From Leptodactylus fallax (Eukaryota; Chordata; Amphibia; Anura; Leptodactylidae): 64,000 bases of DNA. The position numbers and the translations under genes were made by a program. Of this stretch, positions 54,480 through 64,000 are shown in pieces. Where the stretch lies: contig CAMRHE010000169.1 of the NCBI GenBank assembly GCA_947044405.1, positions 2,232,501-2,296,500 on the forward strand. Direction: 5' to 3'. Below the pieces are notes generated by a model that had not been told where the DNA came from, ran no database searches, and worked only from the letters and a program-made list of their open reading frames with translations. The number at the start of each line of letters is the position of its first letter. Within the stretch, counting starts at the first letter, position 1.

Positions 54480-55200
54480 TGCTTAACCTATTGCCGATAT
54501 GCTCCATAATAGTACGTTTTTAAATATGGCAGCCGCTTAGTAGCTGAAAATCCCCCACAGCACATGGACACTGCCATTTTGGGGATCCAGGGGTGGCAAT
54601 TTGCATGACAGCCAGAAGCCTATTGAAGTCTCCCAGGCAATGCACTTCTATTGCAGGCTGCTCTATGCTTCTCATAAAAAATTGAATAAAAAGCGATTAA
54701 AGCAATAGACATTCCCCAAAATGGTATAAATAAAAAGTACATCTGGCCCCACAAAAAAGACACATTATACATAGAAATATAAAAAAGTTATGGGTGTCAG
54801 AATATGGCGACTGTAAGAAATGGATTTCTTTGCAAAGTTTTAGATTTTTTTTAAGGGGTTAAAATAGAAAAAAAAATATATAAATTTGGTATTGCCATAA
54901 TTGTACTGACCCATGTAATACAGGTGACATCTCATTTTGTCTGCATCATAAAAACAAAGCCCATAAGAAAGGTGTACAAACACAGTTTTTTGGGGGGTTT
55001 TTCCAGCTTATTATTTTCAGCAATTGTAATACTATTGTATATTATCATGAAAAACAACTATTCCATCACTATCTGTACTGTATTGTGCTATGTCATACTA
55101 TGCCCACCCTGTCTGTATGTAATTACATGTAAATGTGTTGATGCTGTAATATTTGTTTATTTTAGTAGATGTTGCTATTATAGGTACGATTAGATAGACA
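54480..55200 (-). repeat. Kolobok-type fragment and flank
   Basis: 54660-55000 matches 46820-47130 (AAAAAGCGATTAAAGCAATA, CATCTGGCCCCACA, TAAGGGGTTAAAAT, AATACAGGTGACATCTCATT). The rest to 55200 is unassigned AT-rich DNA. Confidence 0.5.
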
Positions 55201-55204
55201 TATA

Positions 55205-56641
55205 CATTCATGGCCATTGTTAGTACCTTTTCAAAATTGTGGGTAAATAATTTAGTTTCAAGCATGTGATGCTTCTTCAAACTCACCTGTGTCAAGTAAC
55301 AGGTGTGGGCAATATAAAAATCACACCTGAAACCAGATAAAAAGGAGAGAAGTTGACTCAATCTTTGAATTGTGTGTCTGTGTGTGCCACACTAAGCATG
55401 GAGAACAGAAAGAGGAGAAGAGAATTGTCTGAGGACTTGAGAACCAAAATTGTAGAAAAATATCAACAATCTCAGGATTACAATTCCATCTCCAGAGATC
55501 TTGATGTTCCTTTGTCCACAGTGCACAACATAATTAAGAAGTTTACAATCCATGGCACTATAGCTAATCTCTCTGAACGTGGACAGAAGAGAAAAAGTGA
55601 TGAAAGGTTGCAAAGCAGAATAGTCCAGATGGTGGATAAGCAGTCCCAATCAAGTTCCAAAGAAATTTAAGCTGTCCTGCAAGCTTAGGGAGCATCAATG
55701 TCAACACGACCTTTGAATGAAATGAAATGCTGTGGCAGGAGACCCAGGATGACCCCACTGCTGACACATAGACATAAAAAAAAGCCAGACTGCAATTTGC
55801 CAAAATGTATGTGAGTAAGCCAAAATCCTTCTGGGAAACGTCTTGTGGACAGATGAGACCGAGATAGAGCTTTTTGGTAAAGCACATCATTCTGCTGTGT
55901 ACCAAAAATGGAATGAGGCCTACAAAGGAAAGAACACAGTACCAACAGTCAGATATGGTGGAAGATGTTTTGGGGTTGTTTTGCTACCTCTGGCACTGGG
56001 TGCCTTGACTGTGAAAGGCATTGTGAAATCTGAAAATTACCAAAGGATTTTTGGGTCTCAATGTAGGACCCAACGTCAAAAAGCTGGGTTTGCTTCCTAG
56101 GTTATGGGTCTTCCCGCACAACAATGGCCCTAAATATACTTCAAAAAGCACCCAGAAATGGATGGAAGCTCACAGTGGGAGGATCAACTCACACTGCCCA
56201 GGGGAATGAACTGAATTCAGGATGGGTGTGTTTAGTGATGATGCAACAGTGCTCAGTAATAGAAGAAAACTCCCCCTGTGCTTCAAGGTCCTCATTTGAG
56301 TAAAGAATAAAAGTGCTTTTTCTACACATGCCTGGGGCTCTGAAACATAATGGTTTTTATTCTGCTAACAGCATCTACAGCACTATGGGACCAGATTAAG
56401 TAGCTGGGGACAGTGATAGTCCCCCTTTAAGTTGAGGGTGCCTGTAATTTTGTCCGGCCCATTTTTGGAGTTTTGCGTGAAATTATATAATTTTGTTTTT
56501 TTTTTTCCTCTGGTTTTTTTTGTGTTTTTCCAGGAAATAAACATGCTTATAACAAATCATGTGTAATTGCAATAATTTTCTGGGAGAAATACTTCATATT
56601 CTGGAAAAAATCAGGGGTGCCAACACTTACAGCCATGACTG
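55205..56641 (+). mobile_element. T10: decayed Tc1-like element
   Basis: The left end CATTCATGGCCATTGTTAG and the right end CTTACAGCCATGACTG are weakened inverted repeats; TA at 55203-55204 and 56642-56643. 1437 bp. The 3' half contains unrelated short-repeat text (CTACAGCACTATGGGACCAG...CCCCCTTTAAG, about 56380-56440), so it took a secondary insertion. Confidence 0.8.
55398..56210 (+). pseudogene. Decayed transposase of T10
   Basis: The ATG at 55398 opens 90 residues (MENRKRRRELSEDLRTKIVE; DLDVPLSTVHNIIKKF), a paired-like helix-turn-helix, ending in a stop at 55668. Later fragments read WTDETEIELFGKAHHS at 55843 (first catalytic aspartate) and, near 56115, CACAACAATGGCCCTAAATA, which translates to HNNGPKY where the family has a D. 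The second catalytic aspartate is therefore lost. No clear E-site segment is left. Confidence 0.78.
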
Positions 56642-56643
56642 TA

Positions 56644-57800
56644 TAGAGCTTCTTCGAGGAAGTAAGTCAGTCTGTGGCTGAAGCCAAGTGGTGTTCAGAA
56701 TTTACCTTTAGTGGTATAGTGCAGTTCACAAAAAAGTGTCTGATTGGAAGAACTTCATAGGAGTGTCTGAAGAATGCTACAGTAGGAGAGCGACATTTTA
56801 GTGATGGAGTAGTTGCAGCAGTCTCTAACTCAGCCCCATGAAACACTTTTCAGAAAATTAATCTGGGTGGAATGAGTACTGCTAGGCTCATACCCAAAGC
56901 AAGCCTTAGCTTAATCTAGTGCTATTTATGAGCTTCCTCCAAAGTTGCAGGACAGCTCCCGCACAACGAGACAGCAAGAGCCATCTTGAAATATATTTTA
57001 TAAAGATATTTTTAAAAAACAAACAAAAAAATTGCAGGGACTCCTAGCAACATAGATAACTATTATGCTAGGAGCCCCTCTCCCAGCATGATGTCTGGAA
57101 CACACAGAATAAGTTTCATAGGTTAAACTTGGTCATGTGAATTTAGGGTAAGATGATGCATCCTGCTCTCATCTGTCATGTGCTAATTGCCATGACACAC
57201 CTGTTCTTTACCACTTGAAACAATGGCAAATATAGGTGTACCCTAGCCATTAGCGGGTGCATGTAAATAGTGCTTAATTCTAGGCTGCACCTGTACTTAC
57301 CTCTACTTCAATTGTGAAAGCATAGGCACATCCTGCCACTTAGTGCATGACAGAAGCAGCCAGGATGTACCATCTAAGAGCACGCTATCATACTCTAGAT
57401 ATTGATTAATTTAAACTATATATTAAAAATTATTAAACTTATATCAAATAACTAGCATGCTTAAAGGGGTTTTCAGGGACTAAGAAAATGTGACTAAAAT
57501 CATGTGATGTAAAATGCTTGTCATATGAATTAATAAACATAACTGACCATCTTTGTGTATGCTTGGACCATTTTTACCATTCCTCATATTTTCAGACTCA
57601 TGCAATACTTAATGGTTTCCAGTTCCTTGTTGTGGGAGTGTCAGACCTTTTCCAGTAAGCCCCTCTCAGCATCCGCCCACTGCAGCTCCTAGCTGTTTTT
57701 CATTAAACGCTCAGTATACTTACTTATGTATGAATGTATGTGTATATATAGTATAGAAGAATATGCATGTGTATCTGTATATATTAATTGAGAATGTGTA
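56644..57800. other. No gene; short repeat scraps
   Basis: An AAAGGGGTTTTCAGGGACTA terminus near 57462 resembles MITE ends elsewhere. The rest is unassigned. Confidence 0.4.
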
Positions 57801-57802
57801 TA

Positions 57803-59364
57803 CACTGTGTTCCAAATTATTATGCAAATAATATTTTCTCATATTTTCCAAAATTACCTATATGAATTGCAGTCATTGTAATTTTCCAGTCATCAACTAT
57901 TCGAGTATAATTAAAAGGTTTTTGAACAAACTGCCTATGATAACAGTATATTTAAAAAAAAAATAAACACTCAAAATGCATGTTTTAAATTATTATGCAC
58001 AGCAGAATTTGCAACCTTTTCATTTTTATTAAGAACAAAAAAATGGTCATTGTGAAATTATAAGCATTAGAAGGTTATTACAAACTGAAATCAAACAGTT
58101 TTCAAGCCAAAACTTTATTCTAGGTGATGTTACATTTGCACATAGGACCCCTTGTTCGAAAGAAGCTTCTGAACTCTCTCGTCCATTGAATTTGTCAGTT
58201 TTTGGATGGTTTCTGCTTTAATTGTTTTGCATGAGGACAGAATACCCTCCCAGAGCTGTTGCTTAGATGTGAACTGCCTCCCACCATCATAGAAACTCCT
58301 TTTGATGATGCTCCAGAGGTACTCAATGGGGTTGAGGTCAGGGGAGCATGGGGGCCACACCATAAGTTTGTCCCCTTTTATGCCCATAGCAGCCAGAGAT
58401 GCAGATGTGTTATTTGCAGCATGAGATGGTGCATTATCATGTATGAAAATTATCTTTCTGCGGAATGCATGGTTCTTCTTCTTGAACCATGGCAGGAAGT
58501 GCTGTTTGAGAAACTCCACATACATTATGGAGTTCATCTTTACCCCTTCAGGGATCCTAAAGGGGCCGACAATCTCTCTCCCCATGATTCCAGCCCAAAA
58601 CATTACTCCACCTCCTCCTTGTTGGCGCCGTAGCCATGTTTGCATGGGGTGTCCATCAACAAGCCATCCTCCACTCCATCCATCTGGACCATCGAGCGTT
58701 GCACGGCACTCATCGGTGAACAAAACAGTTTTGAAGTCAGTCTTCATGTATTGTTTGGCCCACTAGAGCCGTTTCTGCTTGTGTGCAGTGGATAGAGGAG
58801 GTCGACAGGATGGCTTACGCACAGCTGCAAACCTCTGAAGGACCCTGCATCTTGTTGTTCGGGGGACGTTGGAGGCACCTTCAAAAACTTGTCTGCTGCT
58901 ATGACAAGGCATTTTTGAAGCTGCTCTTTTAACCTGACGTAATTGCCTGTTGGAAAGAGTCCTCAATTTTCCCTTATCAGCACACACACGTGTGTGCTGT
59001 GAATCAGCTACATACTTCTTGATTGTGCGATGATCACGATGAAGTGTCTTGGCAATGTTGATTGTAGTCATGCCTTGACCTAAGCACTCCACAATTTGTT
59101 GCTTCTCAGCAGCCGACACATCCTTTTTCTTTCCCATTTTGGCTGAAAATGTAGGCTGCTTAATAATGTGGGACAGCCTTCTTAAGTAGTCTTGCCTTTA
59201 ATTGGACACACCTACCAAACTAATTAGCACAGGTGTCTGCAATTGCTTTCAGTGATATAAAGAGCCCTGACACACATCACCATCAATAAGTTTAACTGAT
59301 AAACAAAAAAATTCTTACCTTATCACTCCTAAACACTTTTTGCATAATAATTTGGAACACAGTG
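57803..59364 (-). mobile_element. T9: Tc1/mariner-like DD37E element, second copy
   Basis: CACTGTGTTCCAAATTATTA at both ends as a perfect inverted repeat; TA at 57801-57802 and 59365-59366; 1562 bp. Near-identical to T4 along its length, in opposite orientation. Confidence 0.93.
58130..59137 (-). pseudogene. DD37E transposase with one nonsense codon
   Basis: One frame of 336 codons from the ATG at 59137 (MGKKKDVSAAEKQQ) to 58130, interrupted by a single TAG at 58763-58765 (codon 125); T4 has CAG at that position. Helix-turn-helix at about 8-75; D142 (LFTDECRAT), D234 (IHDNAPSHAA) and E272 (SPDLNPIEYLW), 37 residues between the last two. No frameshift is seen, so this copy is one substitution from an open frame. 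T4 and T9 are broken at different places. Confidence 0.9.
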
Positions 59365-59366
59365 TA

Positions 59367-60449
59367 AAGTATGCAGCGTTAGACTGGCCCAGCAGAGGAC
59401 CGAAGGATCGGCCCGGTCTCATCACTAATGGAAGGAGCCCAGCATCATGGACCACACAGGGAAGGTGTGTAAAAATAACAAAATTTTTACTCACTTCTCT
59501 TGGGCATCCGGCAGTCCCACATCATCTTTTGGCCAGGTCTGGCCTGTGGCTGATATCACACGTTCCAGTTCTACAGGGCGCTGGGGAGACCAAAGTATAA
59601 TAATAGCACCGAAACAAACTGAGGGCAGAACCTCATGAATATTCGTCAAAATTAATTTCGAGGGGTTTGTCTGAACTGGCTCGAGAAACTTGGCATCATA
59701 CTGTGTGGGGCTGTTTTGGAGCATTATACTGGGGAGGCCCTCTGTGGAGAAAATTATATTGTGTGGGGCCACTGTGGAGCATTATACTGAAGGGGCATTG
59801 TGCGGAGCCTATTATAATGTGTGGGGCATATTATATTGTGTGGGGCCACTTTGGAGCATTATGCTGTGGAGGCACTGTGGAGGAGCCTAATATACTGAGT
59901 GGGACTCCTAAGGAGTGTCTTATGCTGTGTGGGGACACTGTAGGGCATTATGCTGGGGGGTGGGTTCTAGGTAGCATATAATATTGTATGGCGCCACTGT
60001 GGAGAATTATACTGAGGGGGCTCTAGGGAGCATATTATACTGTGTAGGGCCACTGTGGAGGATTATACTGGGGGCACTGTGGGGAGCCTATTATACTATG
60101 TGGGGCATATTATATTGTGTGTGGCTGCTGGGGAGCATATTATACTGTGTGGGACCACCGTGGGGTATTATACTATGTGTGGGCTCTGGGGAGCATATTA
60201 TACTGTTTAGGGCCACTGTGGAGCATTATACTGTGGTGGGGACAGGCTCTGAGGTGCATATTATAGTGTATGGGGTGACTGTGGGGTATTATACTGTGTT
60301 GGGGCTCTGGGGAGTATATTGTACTGTGTTGAGTGTTATATACCATGTGGGGCCAATATGGAGGGTCAAGGGTGCATTTTATACTGTGAAGAGCACTGTA
60401 GAGCATTATACTGTGGGGGTGGGGCTAAAAATTCCTGATGGCAGCCCTG
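59367..60449. mobile_element. Probable hAT-type element with minisatellite
   Basis: The right end, read inward, is CAGGGCTGCCATCAGGAATT, a common hAT terminus. A plausible left end, CAGCGTTAGACTGGCCCAGC, lies at about 59374. I do not see an 8-bp duplication, so the limits are provisional. The centre is a degenerate tandem array. Confidence 0.4.
59701..60415. repeat. Degenerate minisatellite related to the 31-bp arrays
   Basis: About two dozen imperfect units on the theme GTGTGGGGCCACTGTGGAGC followed by ATTATACT, with gaps and partial units. The theme differs from the 4036 array monomer mainly by CTGTGG for CTATGG and ATTATAC for ATAATAC. The 186- and 104-residue plus frames are products of the repeat. 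Confidence 0.8.
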
Positions 60450-61053
60450 TGTGTTATGCCTGCATCACAGCTTCCTCACTAAAATCTTGTGCATGCATGG
60501 GGTGCTCCATGGCGGTGTCATTCCCCATACAGTTCTGTGCATGAACTGGCCATTGAGCTATTGGGGTATGCACAGTACTATAGGGGATGACCATACTGGG
60601 AAAATACTCAGTAACGCCGGATAGACAGCCCTTTAGTGTTCATAAAACCCTCTGACCACCCACGGAAGAATGCCTGTCTGATGGGGATAGGGTAGAATTG
60701 TTAAAAATAAATAAAAATAAAAAAATGTGCTTGCCTACCTCACTGCTTCTGCTGCCTCTAATCACTGCTGTAATCCAATTATCTGGCAATCAATAAAGTT
60801 TAGATAAATGCTGCGTTCATCAGTGATGACATTACGATCATGGTGGGTGTGGCTAACACCTGAAGTCACGTGCACAATGACAGGCACATGATCAGGACCA
60901 GTAAGAAAGTGATTGCAACAGAGATTGTGTTGGTCACACATTTCTGCAAAAGGGTAGGACATTTTTATTAGGTTTAAATTAGAAAAATTCATTTCACCAC
61001 ATTTTTTGTCTATCTGTAAAAAAAATAAATAAAAATATCTCGGAAAACCCCTT
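60450..61053. other. No feature seen
   Basis: Unassigned. GTGATGACATTACGATCATG near 60822 and the GGAAAACCCCTTTAAGAGG border near 61040 suggest repeat scraps. Confidence 0.4.
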
Positions 61054-61341
61054 TAAGAGGAACCAGACATGTTGAATATCAGTCTGATCTTCAGGCAGCT
61101 TGTTATAGAGCAGGAGCTCAGTAGTAGTAATATTGTGGTAAAAGGTACAGTATAACCTTCACTCTATGAATCAATAATTAAGTAGGAAAACCCACTGGAA
61201 CTAAGTAAGGAGCTAAACAGATAAAATGCAAGTTATACTGAATCTCTTCCCACAAAGCTATTTACCAATCTGCTTAGATACTCCTACTCTATATCATGCT
61301 GCCTACAGATAGGACCGCATTTACAAGGCGACAGGTTTCCT
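61054..61341. repeat. MITE-like repeat ending GGCGACAGGTTTCCTTTAA
   Basis: Begins AAGAGGAACCAGACATGTTG and ends CAAGGCGACAGGTTTCCTTT. GCAGCTTGTTATAGAGCAGG inside is a phrase I associate with a common anuran repeat (from memory). Confidence 0.45.
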
Positions 61342-61709
61342 TTAATACAACTTTGTACTTTTTCCAAAATGTTTTAATTAAGGTGGACTATATTAATCCA
61401 GTCAATAAATACATTTCTTCCTACATGAAGGACTGTATTATTTTTCTTAGTATCTTTTCCATAGCGACCAGAGTAACAATCTGGATTCTGCTCATCTGCA
61501 TTTAATCTCATGCACTACTACTGGCTTCTCATATGACATCACATTGGTTCAAGGTGCGCTGTAAATATGTTATATCAATTGTAAGAAAGATAGGCAATAG
61601 TTCCTTGTTATCTTGGTAGTCCATTGCCATGCATTGTACGTTTATGTAACAGCAGAGTATTCTTCATCAGGTATTTGAGTATGGTGAAAAGGACCATTAA
61701 GTAGAAACA
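61342..61709. other. No feature seen
   Basis: Short unassigned flank before T12. Confidence 0.5.
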
Positions 61710-61711
61710 TA

Positions 61712-63278
61712 CAGTCATGGCCAAAAGTTTTGAGAATGACACAAATATTAATTTTTACAAAGTCTACTGCTTCAGTTTTTCTAATGGCAATTTGCATATA
61801 CTCCAGAATGTTATAAAGAGTGATCAGCTTAACAGCAATTACTTGCAAAGTCAATATTTGCCTAGAAAATGAACTTTATCCCCCAAAACACATTTCAACA
61901 TCATTGCAGCCCTGCCTTAAAAGGACCACCTAACATCGTTTCAGTGATTGCTCCATTAACACAGGTGTGGGTGTTGATGAGGACAGGGTTGGAGATCAAT
62001 CTGTCATGATTAAGTAAGAATGACACCACTGGACACTTTAAAAGGAGGCTGGTGCTTGCCATCATTGTTTCTCTTCTGTTAACCATGGTTATCTCTAAAG
62101 AAACACGTGCAGTCATCATTGCACTGCACAAAAATGGTCTAACTGGGAAGAGTATTGCAGCTAGAAAGATTGCACCTCAGTCAACAATCTATCGCATCAT
62201 CAAGAACTTCAAGGAGAGAGGTTCCATTGGTGCCAAAAAGGCTCCAGGGCGCCCAAGAAAGACCAGCAAGCGGCAGGACCGTCTCTTAAAAGTGTTTCAG
62301 CTGCGGGATCGGGCTACCAGCAGTGCAGAGCCTGCTGAGGAATGGCATCAGGCAGGTGTGAGTGCATCTGCACGCACTGTGAGGCGGAGACTCTTGGAGC
62401 AAGGCCTGGTCTCAAGGAGGGCAGCAAAGAAGCCACTTCTCTCCAGAAAAAACATCAGGGACAGACTGATATTCTGCAAAAGGTACAGGGAGTGGACTGC
62501 TGAGGACTGGGGTAAAGTCATTTTCTCTGATGAATCCCCTTTTCGATTGTTTGGAACATCTGAAAAACAGCTTATTCGGAGAAGAAGAGGTGAGCGCTAC
62601 CACCAGTCTTGTCTCATGCCAACTGTAAAGCATCCTGAAACCATTCATGTGTGGGGTTGCTTCTCAGCCAAGGGAATCGGCTCTCTCACAGTCTTGCCTA
62701 AAAACACAGCCATGAATAAAGAATGGTACCAGAATGTCCTCCAAGAGCAACTTCTCCCAACCGTCCAAGAGTAGTTTGGCGCTCAACAATGCCTTTTCCA
62801 GCATGATGGAGCACCTTGCCATAAAGCAAAGGTGATAACTAAATGGCTCAGGGAACAAAACATAGAGATTTTGGGTCCATGGCCTGGAAACTCCCCAGAT
62901 CTTAATCCCATTGAGAACTTGTGGTCAATCATCAAGAGACGGGTGGACAAACAAAAACCAACAAATTCAGAAAAAATTAAAGCATTGATTCTGCAAGAAT
63001 GGACTGCTATCAGTCAGGATTTGGTCCAGAAGTTGATTGAGAGCATGCCAGGGAGAATTGCAGAGGTCCTGAAGAAGAAGGGTCAACACTGCAAATATTG
63101 ACTTGCTGCATTAACTCATTCTAACTGTCAATATAAGCTTCTGTTACTCATAATATGAATGCAATTATATTTCTGTATGTGATAAAAACATCTGACAAAC
63201 ACATATAAAAACCAGAGGGCAGCAGATCATGTGAAAATATAATATTTGTGTCATTCTCAAAACTTTTGGCCATGACTG
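61712..63278 (+). mobile_element. T12: Tc1-like DD35E element
   Basis: CAGTCATGGCCAAAAGTTTT at the left and AAAACTTTTGGCCATGACTG at the right, a perfect inverted repeat; TA at 61710-61711 and 63279-63280; 1567 bp. Confidence 0.93.
62085..63101 (+). pseudogene. DD35E transposase with one nonsense codon
   Basis: 339 codons from the ATG at 62085 (MVISKETRAVIIALHKNG) with a single TAG at 62772-62774 (codon 230) between the first two catalytic sites. Paired-like domain to about 110 (GKSIAARKIAPQSTIYRII), APGRPRKTS linker at about 53-61, D149 (FSDESPF), D241 (FQHDGAPCHK) and E277 (SPDLNPIENLW), 35 between the last two. Apart from the stop the frame is continuous. The element looks young: its ends are perfect, so the stop is probably recent or allelic. 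Confidence 0.9.
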
Positions 63279-63305
63279 TAGAAGTATGTGTAAATTCACT
63301 AGTTA

Positions 63306-64000
63306 CAGTGCCTTGCGAAAGTATTCGGCCCCCTTGAACTTTTCAACCTTTTGCCACATTTCAGGCTTCAAACATAAAGATATAAAATTTTAATTTTTTG
63401 GTGAAGAATCAACAAGTGGGACACAATTGTGAAGTGGAGCGAAATGTATTGGTTATTTTAAACTTTTGTAAAAAATAAAAAACTGAAAAGTGGGACGTGC
63501 AGTATTATTCGGCCCCTTTACTTTCAGTGCAGCAAACTCACTCCAGAAGTTCAGTGAGGATCTCTGAATGATCCAATGTAGTACTAAATGACTGATGATG
63601 ATAAATATAATCCACTTGTGTGTAATCAAGTCTCCGTATAAATGCACCTGCTCTGTGATAGTCTCAGGGTTCTGTTTAAAGCGCAGAGGGCATCATGAAG
63701 ACCAAGGAACACACCAGGCAGGTCCGTGATACTGTTGTGGAGAAGTTTAAAGCCGGATTTGGGTACAAAAAGATTTCCCAAACTTTAAACTTGCCAAGGA
63801 GCACTGTGCAAGCAATCATATTGAAATGGAAGGCGTATCAGACCACTGCAAATCTACCAAGACCCCGCTGTCCCTCTAAACTTTCATCTCAAACAAGGAG
63901 AAGACTGATCAGAGATGCAGCCAAGAGGCCCATGATCACTCTGGATGAACTGCAGAGATCTACAGCTGAGGTGGGAGAGTCTGTCCATAGGAAAACAATC
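63306..64000 (+). mobile_element. T13: Tc1 element, cut by window end
   Basis: Left end CAGTGCCTTGCGAAAGTATT with TA at 63304-63305. Same family as T1 and very similar to it. Only the 5' inverted repeat and the first third of the gene are inside the window. Confidence 0.92.
63695..64000 (+). CDS. Tc1-family transposase, N-terminal 102 residues
   Basis: Open from the ATG at 63695 (MKTKEHTRQVRDTVVEKFKA) to the window edge without a stop. It covers the first helix-turn-helix (KKISQTLNLPRSTVQAI), the linker (PRPRCPSK) and most of the second helix-turn-helix (ESVHRKTI). About 240 residues including the catalytic core must lie beyond 64000. Compared with T1 it differs at a handful of residues (Gly for Arg at 21, Leu for Ile at 33, Ala for Glu at 47). 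It also shows the Cys replacing the second Arg of the GRPR motif. Confidence 0.88.
   Translation, partial: MKTKEHTRQVRDTVVEKFKAGFGYKKISQTLNLPRSTVQAIILKWKAYQTTANLPRPRCPSKLSSQTRRRLIRDAAKRPMITLDELQRSTAEVGESVHRKTI

Noticed and set aside
59667..60544. Plus-strand frames of 104 and 186 residues rich in VGPLWSI and similar
   Set aside because: Products of the degenerate minisatellite, not genes.

Overview
The window looks like repeat-dense intergenic or intronic DNA from a vertebrate, most likely an anuran amphibian. The evidence is the repeat mix: Tc1/mariner copies of several lineages, a Penelope-like element (PLE), L1-type and L2-type LINE 3' ends, hAT elements with 8-bp target duplications, TTAA-flanked Kolobok-type elements, many palindromic MITEs and an LTR retrotransposon. 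I found no host protein-coding exon, tRNA or rRNA that I can defend. All recognisable coding capacity belongs to mobile elements. Family names rest on recognition of motifs, not on a database search.

Layout: 1-3.2 kb holds MITEs and unassigned AT-rich DNA. 3.2-6.4 kb is a hAT-type element (8-bp TSD ACTGGCAT) carrying a CpG-rich foldback unit and a 31-bp minisatellite. 7.08-11.41 kb is a complete LTR retrotransposon on the minus strand (two 943-bp LTRs, TSD GTGAT) with a gag/protease-like frame and no polymerase. 11.9-16.8 kb holds a textbook foldback MITE, an L1-type LINE 3' end, a second inverted copy of the foldback/minisatellite composite and a perfect-looking palindrome. 18-25 kb is a nested stack: a duplicated segment invaded by a Tc1 element and by a PLE remnant, the latter invaded by two more Tc1-like elements. 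25.6-32.3 kb holds three more Tc1 elements, one with a hAT element inside. 34.9-42.2 kb is another nest in which two Tc1 elements each contain a solo LTR of one family, in opposite orientations. 42-55 kb is MITE- and Kolobok-rich, with one DD38E Tc1 relative, an L2-type LINE and two PLE-like inverted repeats carrying hammerhead-ribozyme-like motifs. 55-64 kb has four more Tc1-like elements and a third, degenerate minisatellite array.

Thirteen Tc1/mariner elements (T1-T13 in the entries below, numbered by family rather than position) cover about 19 kb, close to 30% of the window once nested insertions are subtracted. Three carry uninterrupted transposase frames (18271-19290, 28124-29146, 30141-31166). 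A fourth is open where the window ends (63695 on). DDE spacings counted from the translations are DD34E, DD35E, DD37E and DD38E, so several lineages are present.

The most unusual observation is the Tc1 copy at 20477-22010. Compared with its sister at 27726-29374 it has lost single T residues, mostly in TC or TG context, again and again: 32 of 32 differences in the first 360 aligned coding bases. Its last 150 bases are unaffected. This is either a localised consensus error or a very strange mutational footprint.
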